Shown here: one piece after another, positions 1 through 11,667 of the stretch
How the letters are laid out: each line of letters starts with the position of its first letter
Position numbering within the stretch: position 1 is the stretch's first letter
DNA from: Otatea glauca
Taxonomy: Eukaryota > Streptophyta > Magnoliopsida > Poales > Poaceae
Assembly: GCA_036346275.1 (NCBI GenBank)
Contig: CM070723.1
Coordinates: 26,666,176 to 26,730,175, forward strand
Length of the DNA stretch: 64,000 nucleotides
Reading direction: 5' to 3'
Notes under the pieces: model-generated
What the model saw: the letters and a program-made list of their open reading frames with translations, nothing else
Databases searched by the model: none
What the model was told of the DNA's origin: nothing
Made by a program: the position numbers and the translations under genes

Positions 1-1489
1 GGCACTACTGGGCTCCAATAGGCGGTAGTTATCTTACAGAGAGATGATTTTTGGGATATCAGGGGAGCGGCAGTACCGGCCTCTAGGGAGCGGTAGTGCT
101 GGCAAAAGCGGCACTACCGGCCCCGGGAAGCGGTAGTGCAGATCTTTAAGCGAATTTTTGGGATTCAATTTTAAAAATTGTGGGCAATGCTATGTGATGT
201 GTTTCCTTGTTTTTTATGGTTGCAAGATGTCGGGTTTTGATCATGGTGAGACGAAGGATGATCGAGACTAGGCGAGGTGCGCCGGAGGTTCAGACGATCG
301 GGGATCGCCAGAAGATGATCGGAGAGGGAGTCGTGGCAAGCCATGAAGACAAGGAATGGACGAGATGCTAGCTAGGCACTGCATGGATCAAAGTGGGCCA
401 TTGGATCTTGGTCTAATTAATAGGTTAGCGGGTGTAGTTAGTATGCTTTGAAAACCATGCAAGAAAACCCATTTGCTTGTTGGGTTTTGGGTTAAACTTG
501 CAAAGCTGTATGAGTTGGTCAATCCAAGCCCTTGATGGTGTGCATTATGGTTTAGGACTCATACAAGGGTGGAGGATGACCTAACAGTAGTATAAATAGA
601 AGGGTAAGTGTGCCTTCCCCCTCTTAAAGGTTTTAGAGGTTTGTGTGCTCCTTTGAGCTTTGCCCACTTTGTTGTGAGGCTTTGTATACCTCCCTTCCAA
701 AAATGAAAAACCATTCCTCTCAATTCTGAATTTATTTTCCGCATTTACATTTCGCACTTAAATTCAGTCTTTACATTCTTGCAATTTACATTTATACAAT
801 TTGGATTTGCCTCCCGTCCTTTTACATGCTTTTGGATCTTTTGCTAAGGATGTATGATTGATAGATGAGTCCTCTTTAGATCATATCCCAATCATCTAGT
901 CAAGTCTTGAGTTCTTTCACGAAAGAAACCGATTTTTGTTCTTGAAAGGATCAATCTTGGAAGAATGAGTGTTAGGTGTTCTTGTCTTGTGTTTTAGCTT
1001 GCTATGACATGTGGGAAGCCATCTAGGATCATCTTGATCATCAAGAACCCACGAGCTAGCTGAGAGCTAAGTTTTGTTCTTGAGCCCGTTTTTGTACACC
1101 ATTCCGTAAATTTCAAAAAGGTTAGAACTTTGATGTCGATTCTTGCAATCAATGGTTGGAATAGGTTCCTGAAATCCCTTGGAAGGTATCCACAAATTTT
1201 CATTGAGTTTGGATCAACCAATCAAAAGATTTCGCGATTTCTCTTTTTGAACCCATGCTAAAATCACTATTCATTCGCCTATTTTCCTGTAGCTACAGTT
1301 ACCCGGCACTACCGCTACAGTACCCCCGGTAATACCAAGTTTGTGGTAGTGCCGGCCTGAGGCTGAAAATTCTGAAAAACTGATTCTTCCGCTTCCATTT
1401 GTTTTCTATGGTTTTTGGCTTGGTTTCTTGGGGCATAAAATTTATTTTGGGATCATTCACCCCCCTCTGATCGCCATTTCGGTCCTTCA
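1..1489 (+). mobile_element. Copia-type LTR, left end outside window
   Basis: This is an LTR of the same family as 43212-44933 and 57222-58874. Shared landmarks are the GC-rich motif built on CGGTAGTGCCGG near the start, the segment beginning GGCATTGCTATGTG (about 183), a TATA box at 591, and the terminal run ending GGTCCTTCA at 1489. By alignment with the other copies about 130 bases of its start lie before the window. No primer-binding site follows, so it is a solo LTR or a 3' LTR. It lies inside an LTR-Y fragment that continues at 1490. Confidence 0.85.
591..600 (+). promoter_or_regulatory. TATA box of copia LTR
   Basis: TATAAATAGA lies in the same LTR context as TATAAATTGA at 57981 in the related LTR. 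Both are followed by a short pyrimidine-rich stretch and the conserved text around GAGGTTT. This is the probable U3/R promoter of the family. Confidence 0.6.
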
Positions 1490-1837
1490 AAATCATCAGT
1501 TGAAGAGGAGTCCGCTCCTGTCTTGGAGAAGGAGCACTAGGAGGAAGCGAGTTACTAAGGAGCAAACCTTGTTAGTTGCCTGTGGCATATTTATGGGTTA
1601 TCTACAAAGTTTTCCGTTCCGCTGCTACTTCATTTCTTAGAGTCTTGTCTGGCATATTAATGTAAAGGCAACCATAAGGTCAATCAACTATTTTTTATTC
1701 AATAAATAGTCTTTTATTATGTTTTCGTTGTGTATTATTGTGATATTTCATTTATGTTGCCACTGTGTGCACTAACGTGATCTAGGACTAGTGCAGTATA
1801 CACAGAGGGTCAGAATTTGCACATTCTGGTCCCGATA
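1490..1837 (+). mobile_element. LTR-Y fragment, 3' terminal part
   Basis: This matches, in reverse complement, the first ~350 bases of the element at 33981-37637. Shared blocks include the stretch around ACCATAAGGTC (about 1670), the segment TAGTGCAGTATACACAGAGG (about 1790) and the terminal CCCGATA at 1837, a decayed form of CCCGACA. Orientation is opposite to the other two LTR-Y copies in the window. The copia LTR ending at 1489 is inserted in it, and beyond 1837 the sequence changes to X-element sequence. Confidence 0.7.
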
Positions 1838-2364
1838 GAGTTGAAGTAGCCCAATTCAATGTAACACTCATACTCGAGCAGTGGTCCATCGTTCTCGAGT
1901 GGTGGCATAACATCCTCGAGCGGTGGTCGAACGTGCCCGAATGATCATCATGATCAGCACCACAATAGCAGCAACACCACTACCGAAGTCAGTGAATGAG
2001 CGATGCAGCTACAAATAGCCGACACAACCGAACCAGATTGATGTTCGAACCCTTCTATGAATAGCTTAGTCCTATACAGCTGTACATCATAGTTTACCCT
2101 CTGATGGCGGAATTTCGACCGATAAGAGTGAACGAGCGATGAGGCTACAAACAATGACACAACTGAACTAGATTGATCTTTGAACTCATCAACAAATACC
2201 AAGATTAATTGATCTGACCAATCGACCACCCAAACTGATCCATCCATATAAATCTACCTAGGTTAACATACAAGAAAATCAATAGATCCAATCTACTACT
2301 ACCACATGTCACATATATGCGTTCCATCTAGGTCAAAAACTACACGAGATGGCTCTGATACCAT
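1838..2364 (-). mobile_element. Internal region of LTR element X
   Basis: The first ~160 bases resemble part of the X LTR (about 2485-2640). The rest is the leader next to a reverse-complement primer-binding site. GGCTCTGATACCAT at 2351-2364 is the complement of the initiator-Met-tRNA type site, directly abutting the LTR at 2365. This fixes the element on the minus strand with the LTR at 2365-3761 as its 5' LTR. No gag or pol is visible; the element is truncated by the LTR-Y fragment at 1837. Confidence 0.7.
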
Positions 2365-3761
2365 TGAAGGAATATGGGTAGGCTACACTAGTGTAAATTA
2401 AAAAAATCTACTGCATAAACCAGGATGCCAAGCAAGTAAGAGATCATAGATTATTACCACCAGATGTGCAATGCAGCGGAATGAGAGTTAAAGTAGCCTA
2501 ATTCAATGTAGCTCACATCCTGGAGTAGTGGTCGATCATCCTCGAGTGATGGTCGATCGTGCTTGAGCAGTGGTCGAACGTGATCGAACAATCATCCCGA
2601 TTAGCGTCACAGTAGCAGCAACACCTCTACCAAAGTCTACATGTTCGGGGAAGGAACACCATGCATTGATTTGCTTGCACCAGCACATGGCAGGGCCTAG
2701 GTGAGGACAGCTAGGGTTTTCGGTGGGTGCAGTGATACAACAGTTGCATCCTCTTAGCCTTCCTTTATATAGCCTCTCAATGGAACCCTATTTAGGGGCC
2801 TAACTAAGGTGCAAAGCCCACTAGGCCTATTAGTGATGGATCCAATCCGAACCAATGTATTCCAATACGTTATGTGTATGACCCTGTAGGTTCATGCATA
2901 TTCGGCTATGGCTCGAAAACTCGTTTCAGCCAATAAGTTAGCCGCGGCTCCTAGCAGGGCACAGTGACTTCTAAATATACACAAAGATCATATCGAATGA
3001 ATCTATATAGTGCTCACGTATTGATTCCTTTGCCTCATGATACCAGATTGAACTCAATGCGAGAAATGTGCCATCTTATGATAACTCGACCGTTCACTTG
3101 TTCTGCGGTAGATTACTTAGTTGCAATTGACTTCTCAATCATATTCGGCATGGCCATACACTTGCTTAATCCAACAACATCGAGGGGCATATCTCTCCCA
3201 TTATATAGGAGGGGCAAATTCCATCTTGATCGCTCACATTCCTCTGTACGTTTCATAGTAAACTCGAAAGCTACCTTTATGACTACCCAGTTACAGAGTA
3301 GCATTTGGCCACTTCTAAGAATACTATTATATACGTAGGAAACCATGATAGTCTCAGGTCTAAAGATCCCACAAACACTATGTATGAGACCAACTGATGA
3401 CACTTAAGAATAAAAAATTAACAATTCCTACAATGTCTCATGATGGGTCACTCCAACACTATGTTCTCCAATATGTATTCACATTATTGATTTGATATCT
3501 CTATATCTATGATCCGTAAAACATGATCATCAATCAATACATGTACTGACCTACAAATCACAATTGTCTCAAATAATGATATAAGGCCAAAGATAATTCA
3601 GAATAATATCAAAATATTAATAAGGAGTTTCACGAACAATTTACATATTTGTTGATCGATCCTAATGATATTTATTCAAGAGACAAAATAATTATATTAT
3701 TCTATAAACATAGACGCGATACAATCATCTCCATGATTGCCTCACGGGCATATCACTAACA
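2365..3761 (-). mobile_element. 5' LTR of element X (minus strand)
   Basis: The LTR begins TGAAGGAATATGG and ends CACTAACA; read on the minus strand it starts TGTTAGTGATATGCCC. A second copy lies at 41824-43211. The two share order and text of many blocks, for example the TATA region (2763 and 42242) and the terminal GAGTTTCA region (about 3625 and 43127). The Met-tRNA primer site abuts its left edge. Superfamily is probably copia, judged only from resemblance of the termini to known grass copia LTRs. Confidence 0.75.
2763..2771 (-). promoter_or_regulatory. TATA box of X LTR
   Basis: Minus-strand TATATAAAG lies in the middle of the X LTR. The identical motif is at the equivalent place in the second X LTR (42242-42250). 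Conservation between diverged copies supports a promoter and the minus orientation. Confidence 0.55.
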
Positions 3762-5814
3762 ACTATAAAGGGAAAATGTTCAACCTGCCATGACATTACC
3801 AATCCATCAGTGTAAATGCACGATCTATTTCTCTTTGCAAGCCCTACGCCATGACATTACCAATCCATCAGTGTAAATGCCTGCCACTGTATGCCCCCAC
3901 ACGGCACATTGCTATGCTGGCGTCTTGGCTGATTCATTGCATCGTCAAGATTGTATCGAACCAAACATCTTCAGAATTATAAATATTTTCAGTAGTCTGG
4001 TCATCGATTGCTTCGACAACTCTGGATTTCCTCATCGAATGCATCAATGCTCTGAACGGCAAGCAGAGAGGGCATATTGACCATGTAATGCGCGGCGCCC
4101 ACCTGAACAAAATTCGTAAGACCGTCATGTGATTGAGCAGCTTCTTTATGCATCTTTGACCAGCCAAGTGAAAATGGTTCTGACCAATGTCGTCTACATG
4201 CTTGCCCGCATTTTTTTGTTGCTATTCTTCTGCAACAGTAAGAAGTTTGATCTCCATCTACTGATGCTATATCTCCTTAGGTAGGTCGAAACGCCTTATA
4301 TCGACAGCAAAGGTAAACAATGTCATGTGTTCAGAAACCGCTGCATGAAACAGTGAAAGGTCAGCTACTCAGCTGCTTGACAGGTTTTCTGTTTGCTTCT
4401 GAAGAAAAAAAAAAGGTGCTTGTATTCATTTCCTGCATACATCCAAGTTGCTCCTTACATTGTTGTTGTAGCCAGGAGTCCATGACGTTGTATTTAGATT
4501 AAGATCAGATCAAGTTACAGTACTTGCAGTTGCAGCACCAATTTTCTGAGATGAGTTACTACTGTAGAATGAAGAATCATAATATTTGGATTCAGCTATT
4601 TGGGAATAGTGTCTGGTTGTCATTTGCCGTGAAAATTTTCCAGGTTTTTCTTCGAAATTCAGACAAGAACTGCATCTCCAACTAGTCTAGCTTTAAGGAT
4701 AAACGACTGTGTTGATCAACTTATAAAACACAAGGATGAGGACAACTGTAATAACCAATTAACTTTTGCTGGTCAAGAATAACTTCAAACGATCTCGGTA
4801 TCTGCGCTGGACTTGTTAATAACAAAGCGATTATTTAGGAATTTTGTAGGAGCTGAATCCCGGGAAGATTTTTCTTATATGGCCCTTTGGAAGAAGGGAG
4901 AATTCATGTCAGTGAGACATCACGAAGCAAATAATCAATGGCACAAATAAATGAGAGCAAATCATCAATTATTCTTTGGAACAAAGGAATGATAAGTTAT
5001 GATTCCAATGAAATTCCTATAGAATAGCTTAAACCATAGCAATTTTGGAGAAAATTTAACATGAGATTCAATCTCATGGAAATTTTCCAGTATGACTGTC
5101 TCTCTAAAATCATATACTCTTCTCCAATGAAGTATTTAGAGAAATCATCATTTTTCTTGTCCTCGGCATTTTTTTTTGTAAATCTAACTCCCTTTCAAAT
5201 GCAATTGCAAAAATAGTGTATCCCAGACTACGGAAGCTTTGGCAGTCTCACCTGCCGTGCTGGGGACCGCGGCAGGGGTATCAAGGTCTCATGGCTGAGT
5301 AAGAACTTTGTAAAATTAATCATTCACTTAATTAATTAATCACTTCATTAACCACTCAATTAATGCAACTTGCTTAATTAAAACGGTGCCTCGTTGCTGC
5401 CGAGCTAGCAACTTAATTACTACATCTTTCTTAATTAAAACGGTGCCTTGATGCTACGAGCTAGTATAGCTCGGTAGGTGCTTTTCCAAGCACATTCTGT
5501 GTGGTACCCTGCCGCAGTCCTTTATCGTGGCAAGTGATATGTGTCGTTTGTCATCGTCTCTGCGGTTTGGAAGGGGGTTATTTTAGTAATTGCATTCGGA
5601 AGAAGGCTAAATTTACAAAAATAATTATCAGGGGCTAGAAAAGTGATGATTTCGTATAGAGTCCAAAAGCTCAATGGATCAGTTCGTGTGTTTAAAATTG
5701 CTAACACGTGCCACCCCAATTCTGTTCTTTCATGTTCCTGTATTATTGGATTTCTAACGTCCAAAGATGAAACCATGCCAAACGTCCTACTTTCAGAGAA
5801 GTCATTCACACGAT
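3762..5814. other. No gene recognised
   Basis: This is two kilobases between the X LTR and the Tourist MITE. Open frames are short (the longest minus-strand one is 3934-4167) and match nothing I recognise. It contains an exact 33-base duplication (3787-3880). At 5380-5465 a short motif around CTTAATTAAAACGGTGCCT occurs twice. It may be old intergenic or decayed transposon DNA. Confidence 0.5.
3787..3880. repeat. 33-bp direct duplication
   Basis: The same 33 bases, starting GCCATGACATTACC and ending GTAAATGC, occur exactly at 3787-3819 and 3848-3880, separated by 28 bases. Exact identity in otherwise degenerate sequence suggests a recent small duplication. Confidence 0.9.
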
Positions 5815-5817
5815 TAA

Positions 5818-6209
5818 GGGTCTCTTTGATTTGGAGGGAAAAACAAAGGAAAAGCGTAGGATCTTGTGGATTTGGTTACTGTAGCACCGTTTGATTCGCA
5901 GGAATGTAGCAAAGGAAAAGCGCAGGAAAATTTCTTTGCATACGGCTTCGACGGAAAAACTTAGGAAAATTAACATCCACCAAGAGCTCTTTTTTGTTTG
6001 TACAAGTAGGTTCGAGACAATACATGCTACGTGTGTCACTAAAAATAAATGGGATTACTATTCACTCTAAAATTACTGTGTTCTTTTCCTGCTTTCCAAA
6101 CGCCCAAATTCCAGTGTTTTCAAATACTCTGTTTTACACATACATTTCTACACTATTTTTGTGTTTTCCTATTCCTAAGTTTTTAGAATCCTTAGAATCA
6201 AAGAAGTCC
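5818..6209. mobile_element. Tourist-like MITE (PIF/Harbinger)
   Basis: This is a 392-bp element with imperfect terminal inverted repeats: GGGTCTCTTTGATT on the left, and on the right the complement of GGACTTCTTTGATT. TAA flanks it on both sides (5815-5817 and 6210-6212). Size, AT-rich body and TAA duplication fit the Tourist group. There is no coding capacity. Confidence 0.8.
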
Positions 6210-6348
6210 TAAAATTTATTCCGTCATGCATTCCCTGGAAGACCTTCGTATACTTTAAATTTTTATACAAATGTACAATACATCTAGGTACTAAAATTCT
6301 GTGAAGTCTTGAATGAGGCCTTCGTATTGGCTGAATATCTAAATAAAT

Positions 6349-6470
6349 GGAATTTATTTTTAAATAATATTTAAAAAATGAAAAATTATAGAATTAATAT
6401 GTCGATTTTAAAAATTACAAATCTACCTCGATGTCGCCGTTTGGAATAGCGACAGTCTCTTTGTCACCAT
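6349..6470 (+). repeat. MULE left terminal inverted repeat
   Basis: This pairs with 18990-19108 on the opposite strand. Just inside it (about 6430-6560) a palindromic subterminal motif built on GTCGCCATTTGAAATGGCGA recurs about four times. The right end has one related copy (about 19007-19026). Such subterminal repeats are candidate transposase-binding sites. Confidence 0.85.
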
Positions 6471-7526
6471 TTCAAATGGCGAAAGACTCTCTGTCGCCAT
6501 TTGAAATAGCGAGAGAGGTCTATCGCCAAAGCTCTGTCGCCATTTGAAATGGCAACAGTAGAGTGCATATGATTTTTTTTAAAATAAAATGCGCAAATTA
6601 GCCTCCTTGCCTGCATATTTGTGAAACTAGCCTCATAACGCGGCAGGGTGGCACTGCAATCGGCTAATGCCTCGGTAGGGCTGCACCGCATGGTTTTTTA
6701 ATTCCTTTTTAAAATAGAGTAGCGATCGAAATTTGTAGGTTAAAATGACAGCAAGGAAAAAATATGCAGTGAAATATATGTTTTACTAACGAGAGTGTAA
6801 ATTTTACAACCGAATTTTGTTTGTAACAACCAATGAATGGCATAGAAAATGGTTCAGTGAGAAATGAGAAAGCTAGTGACGTTGACTCGCAAAATTACTA
6901 AAATGACAAACATACGAAACACTTACCAATGAGTTTCGTAGAATGTATGCCGTATATCAGTCAATATAAATGATGGCACATACGGATAATAGAAGTTTTA
7001 ATGTATTTGGCTTGTTTTTCATTTTTAAGTAGAAAATAGGAAATAACAAGGCGGATATAAATTAGTAAGAAAAAATTCAAAGAAGTAACATTTAATGGCT
7101 CGTACGGAAGATGACATAGCATGTTGTACAAAACGACTAGAGGAAACATACGTAAAAATATTGGGGTACGTAGAATGACATAGAAATATTAGGATACATA
7201 GCACGATATCGTGGACGTAACATGATATAGAAAATGATAAAAGAGACATGACGTGATGATATGGATGAACCATGAACTGAAACTACTACTAAGGTACATG
7301 CGTGCCTTTTGGAAATGGAAAAATATCATACTTATTGTCGTAGACACTATAAGGAAGGATCCATCGTTACCTTTCCTGTTGATTGCGAGAGATGCAGGGC
7401 CTTGGCCTTCTTCCAATTAGGCCTGTACACATCGACCCAATAGTAGTCTTCTAGGGCGATCTTGGGTTCCTCACACTCGCGTCTGTCCCTCTCGTCGACT
7501 ATCTCCTTCATCTTCTTGCGATGTGC

Positions 7527-8017
7527 CTAAAGAACTTGTGCCTTCCAAAAGTGCGCATCGTCGTCCCAGTAGCGCGGTGGCTTTGGATTTTCTTCCGCAG
7601 TCTGAGGCTCAGGCTTCCAACATTGGTATCGCTCGGGGGAAACTGCAAAGTGCAGATAGTCTTTGTGCTCAAAGTACTCCCTATCGTACTTGTCTGGGCC
7701 ATCTATCCATTGGAAGAAGTAGCAACTGTCTTCTCTCTGGTGTCATGCGTAGATGAAGTTAGAAGTCTGAAAAACGCATCACGGAATATATATGCATGTC
7801 ATTAACTTACGTGAATTTCATAGTGGCACGTGTAGTGTGCCTGGTCAGCAGTGTCAGGATGTCTGGACTGCATTATCATCGTCGGAGCACCACAGTCGCA
7901 GTTTGGGAAGGAAAATTTCGGTGGCACAGGTGCATCCTTGCAAGAAACATTTGGGTAGTTTTTCCCCTTCTTTGCAAGCCAATTCCGCTTATGAAGAACC
8001 GCTCCATAGTCGGCCAT
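7527..8017 (-). CDS. GRF-type zinc-finger protein (MULE cargo)
   Basis: This is a two-exon minus-strand gene: exon 1 8017-7811, 74-bp intron 7810-7737 (GTAAGT donor, ACCAG acceptor, phase 0), exon 2 7736-7527, 138 codons and a TAG. Residues follow the GRF finger plan: CDCG near residue 41, YTC near 63, then CYFFQW just after the splice junction. GRF fingers bind nucleic acid, often single-stranded DNA; function inside this element is unknown. After the TAG the same frame stays open with basic, coding-like sequence to about 7390, so the stop may be a mutation shortening a longer protein. A TATA box lies 106-114 bases upstream of the ATG. The start was chosen because it is the first ATG after that TATA box and opens the conserved frame. 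Confidence 0.65.
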
Positions 8018-8122
8018 TGTGAACCTGCTGGTGAATGGGGTTGTGGTGCTGGTAGGGATGTGGTGTTTGGTATGGGGGTTGACTCGGTGTAGTGTGGAAT
8101 GTATGTGTTGAACATGGTGCCG

Positions 8123-8131
8123 TATTTATAG
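8123..8131 (-). promoter_or_regulatory. TATA box of GRF gene
   Basis: Minus-strand CTATAAATA lies about 110 bases upstream of the GRF ATG at 8017, with a short, CA-rich leader between. This is standard plant core-promoter spacing. Confidence 0.55.
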
Positions 8132-8147
8132 TAAGTTTTCGGTGGTA

Positions 8148-8480
8148 GCGTGTTGTCCAAACGGCCTAAGAAAGCCGCTGCCCACGAGTTGTCTAATCGG
8201 CCTGACAAAGCTGTTGCTAGCGAGTTATCAAATCGATCTGAGAAAGCAATAGCTAGTGTGTTGTCACTTCACTATGAGAAAGCAGGGGCATCGTGTTTTC
8301 TCATCGGCTTTTTAGCCCAATTTGAGAACAAGTTGTCAGTAGCTTCGTCAGGCCGATTAAAGAAATAGGCAGGGTGCTATCACTTAGCGGTGTGCAGAGT
8401 GATGTCAAATTGGCCTGACAAAGCTGCTAGCAGTGTGTTGTCAAATCGACCTGAAAAAGCTGATGTGGACGGCAAAAAAT
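8148..8480. repeat. 36-bp minisatellite
   Basis: About seven to eight degenerate units of 36 bp follow the pattern GTTGTCAAATCGGCCTGA then CAAAGCTGTTGCTAGCGA. Units at about 8186, 8222 and 8258 keep exact 36-bp spacing; later units are more degenerate. The period is a multiple of three, so the plus strand reads as a repeated 12-residue unit, with no other sign of coding. It lies immediately upstream of the GRF promoter. Confidence 0.8.
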
Positions 8481-8579
8481 GTTTTTGAAAGCGTTGGGCA
8501 GAGTGTTGCGAAATGTGACTGCAAAAGGTGATGGATGCGTTCGGTATTTGACAACTGTCATTACTAGGAGATAATTGTG

Positions 8580-8702
8580 TAATACGTAAGTTAACAAAGT
8601 AAAAGATAATATCCGAAAAGCACATAAGTTAACAAAACAAAAGACCACATCTAAATAGTACATAAGTTAAGAAAGCAAAACATCATATCCGATTAGTACA
8701 TC
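8580..8702. repeat. ~41-bp tandem repeat, three units
   Basis: Three units contain CATAAGTTAACAAA or a near variant, followed by an AAAAGA..ATC..A tail, starting at about 8580, 8621 and 8661. They lie between the GRF promoter region and the end of the PMD gene, in probable 3' untranslated sequence. Confidence 0.65.
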
Positions 8703-8859
8703 AGGTATGAAACCAAAAAAAAGAACTAGCTGGGGTTCTTGTGCAGTGCGACCCCTCGTGTGGTACCTGGTCTCCTCCGACGCTACACATGTCCGAAGGG
8801 ATACATCATCTAGTTAGGGGGATGTCCACAAGTAGTCCTAGCAGGCCGTACTAGTGTCG

Positions 8860-11437
8860 ACGGAGTAACGAAGCCAACCTACAATCGTTGGCCCAGTCCA
8901 GGCGCATCGGCGAGCTGCGACGGACCAAGGACGACACCCGACGACTACTTGTGGGGGTCCACCAACCACTCCTCAATGATGGAGATGAGTCACCGGAGTG
9001 GGTCGCATTGTGGTCAGGTGCTGCATCAACAGCTGCTGACAAACATTTCACATTAGTACACCATGTAATGTAAAGAACGTAATAGCTGAAAGGAGACCAC
9101 GAAGGTGTACCTGGAGTCATGTGGATGTGCGATGCAGAACGCTACCAGCTAGAGCCCCCTGGCACGTCAAGAGGAAGGGCGATCTGCATGTGAGATGTCC
9201 CAGCTGCGGTGTGCGACACGTGTCGACCCCGTATAGCTGAGGAACGCCCCTGGACCTGTACGACATCGTTGTCCCTAGGTCTCCTGCAAGACGTAAGCTT
9301 CATGATGTGAGCGGTCTTCTGGCATACACGCTGCAATGCCCCTCTTAGATAGTTCATCGTGACCTCCAACCTGTCCCCCTGGCTGACTCTGACCATCAGT
9401 GCGGTGATCTCCTCCATAGCCTCCCTGGCAAGGTCACCATGCGCACGCATTGAAAGGCTTGTTAGTTGTTACAATTGTATTAACGGTACATTATATGGCA
9501 TGTGAAAAGAAGTACTAACCGAGTGATGAAACACGGAGTCTAGCTACGTAGGGTAGGTGTCCACCGTCGATGGAACGTGCCTCGAAAATGAGTCCATGAC
9601 ACGCACAACTCAAATGCTTGTTGGCGAGCTGTACCACCGGATGTACTCCTCGTATGTTCCGTGGTCGTAAGGGACAGCCTCCTCGTGAACGTCCGCCACT
9701 GTACCTACTGCTAAGCATGAGGCAACATGCGTGCCGCCCAACTCGCACCACCAATGAAGCCCTTGCGTGTGTGTCTTCATAAAAAGTTTCGCAACATGAC
9801 CTCATTAGTAAGGACATTGGAAAGAGCTATGCAATTGAAAGTGATGTAAAAGAGAACTAACGTGTGCAGATTCGACGAGATGACGTCACCATTGGGGACA
9901 GGGAACACCTACCGGAGACTGGATTACCTCACGACACGGTGGACAGCGTAGGTCTCCACATACACGTCGAACACAAGGTGACGTCGTGTCAGCCAGAAGG
10001 AAGTGTCACTAGTGCACTACAGCGACAAGCCCTGAGGTGAACGCGTGTTGACAAGCTCGAGGAAGTACAGACGCCAGATGACGTGATTATCCGTCAGCTG
10101 GTCAAACATCGCTACGTACTCGGGGTATGAAGCGTGCGACGTAACAGGCATCAAAGTCGGCTGCAAAAAAAGCGAAATAGGAGACCGTTAGTACAAAACA
10201 AGCCAAATTATAGTACAATTGCCGTCAAATGTGATTTTACTAACCCGTCAGCGACACCACAACATCCCAATGGTAGGGGTCCACATCATCCCCGGGGACC
10301 ACGTAGAAGCCTAGTCCGTAAGGTCCCAACTCCATCTATGCCTATCCGATTTGGAACCTCTCGAAAGACCACAGCTGAAGGAGTAGAGGACACCAGGCGA
10401 GAGTGATGGAGTCCGCCACTAAACGACACCCGTCGCAAAGGGCCCAGTTGGTGGCAGCCAGTACAGCTGGTCCCCAAGCTAGCTGCATGATCTCATTTAG
10501 GTCGGCGTCCGCGATCATCCTCGTGTACTGGATCATGTGCTTGTTGACACCGTGCCCGTGGGACGAGCAGAACAAAACCCAGCCAAACAACCAGAGTAGG
10601 TATGCCTCGAAGTGGCAACTGACGACATACTCCCCTGCTCTGTCAGCCATCCTCTCTAGCTGAAGAAAGTAATGGTTAGTTTGATAGCTAAAAGGGAAAA
10701 ATAAATAAAAATTAGACAAATTAAATCACACTTACATAGAACTGTATCAGCCACTTCTGCGTCGGACCATGCGCAGAAGTGAATGATGTGTAACCACGCT
10801 TGGCGGGTAGCACATCTACGAATCGGCACAGGAGCTCCCTCCGCCACTCCGAGTGGATGTCGTCAGGCACCACCACGTCGCCGGTGCAAGGTAGGCCCAG
10901 TACTTAACTAACGTCCTTTAGTGTCAGCACCATATCACCGCATAGGAGGTGAAACGTGTGCGTCTCCAGTCGCCAGCGATCTACCAGAGCAGTCAGTAAG
11001 CACCTATAGTAGGGGAACCTCCTAGAGGCACCACGTCTGTCCGGTGTGTCGGTGCCAGTCGCATCCACCATCCGTGCTAGATGCAGTAACCCTACCGCTC
11101 TCAACCTGGAGGAAAACATTGTAAGAACTATACACGTACAAGACATCATAACACAATTATGAGAACAGTGCACTAACCTCGAAATCCATTGCGGGACGAT
11201 CTGCCATGCTCTCATAGAGGTGCATAAGTGTAGGGCGCTAAGCTCGAACGGTGGCTACCCGTTTGGCAGCGGCAAGCTGGCTAAGTGTCTCCGGTGAGTC
11301 ACGTCTAACACTGGGTCGAGCAACTTATACTGCTGGATGCCCACCATACCTACAATTGAATAATTCAATGTTAGTACGAATTCGAATATACATACAAATT
11401 GAATGCAGTAATTACAAAGAGAATTTGAATACAACAA
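8860..11437 (-). pseudogene. Plant mobile domain (PMD) gene of the MULE
   Basis: This is a minus-strand multi-exon gene. Clear exons are ~11437-11178, 11105-10736 and 10659-10245, with GT/AG junctions and introns of 72-84 bp; further coding-like blocks run at ~10160-9860, 9817-9515 and 9450-9142. Exon 2 encodes LVDRWRLETHTFHLLCG followed by MVLTLKDVS, the typical opening of the PMD (aminotransferase-like) family; exon 3 encodes an aromatic-rich stretch with LLWLFGWVLF. An in-frame stop follows LKDVS, so this copy is broken. PMD proteins occur in MULE and gypsy elements and as domesticated silencing factors (MAIN/MAIL1) in plants. Here the gene lies downstream of the transposase on the same strand, now separated from it by the nested CACTA. 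Confidence 0.75.
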
Positions 11438-11667
11438 TTACATGTAAAAATTGAATACGATAACTAGACATACAAATTGCATGAAATAATTACACATACA
11501 AACACTACTACAGAATCAGTTATCCTTGCCGCAATATCACTGCCGGTTCATCAAAAACTGGCAGTAATAAAATAATCACTACCGGTTCGGAAGGAAAATC
11601 GGTTTTTTTCTGATAAATCGGCAGTGATAAATCCCTTATTACTGCCGGTTCATGTCCGAACCAGCAG

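Noticed and set aside
3934..4167. Minus-strand 77-codon frame with coding-like composition
   Set aside because: No motif recognised and neighbouring frames are broken; not enough to call a gene.
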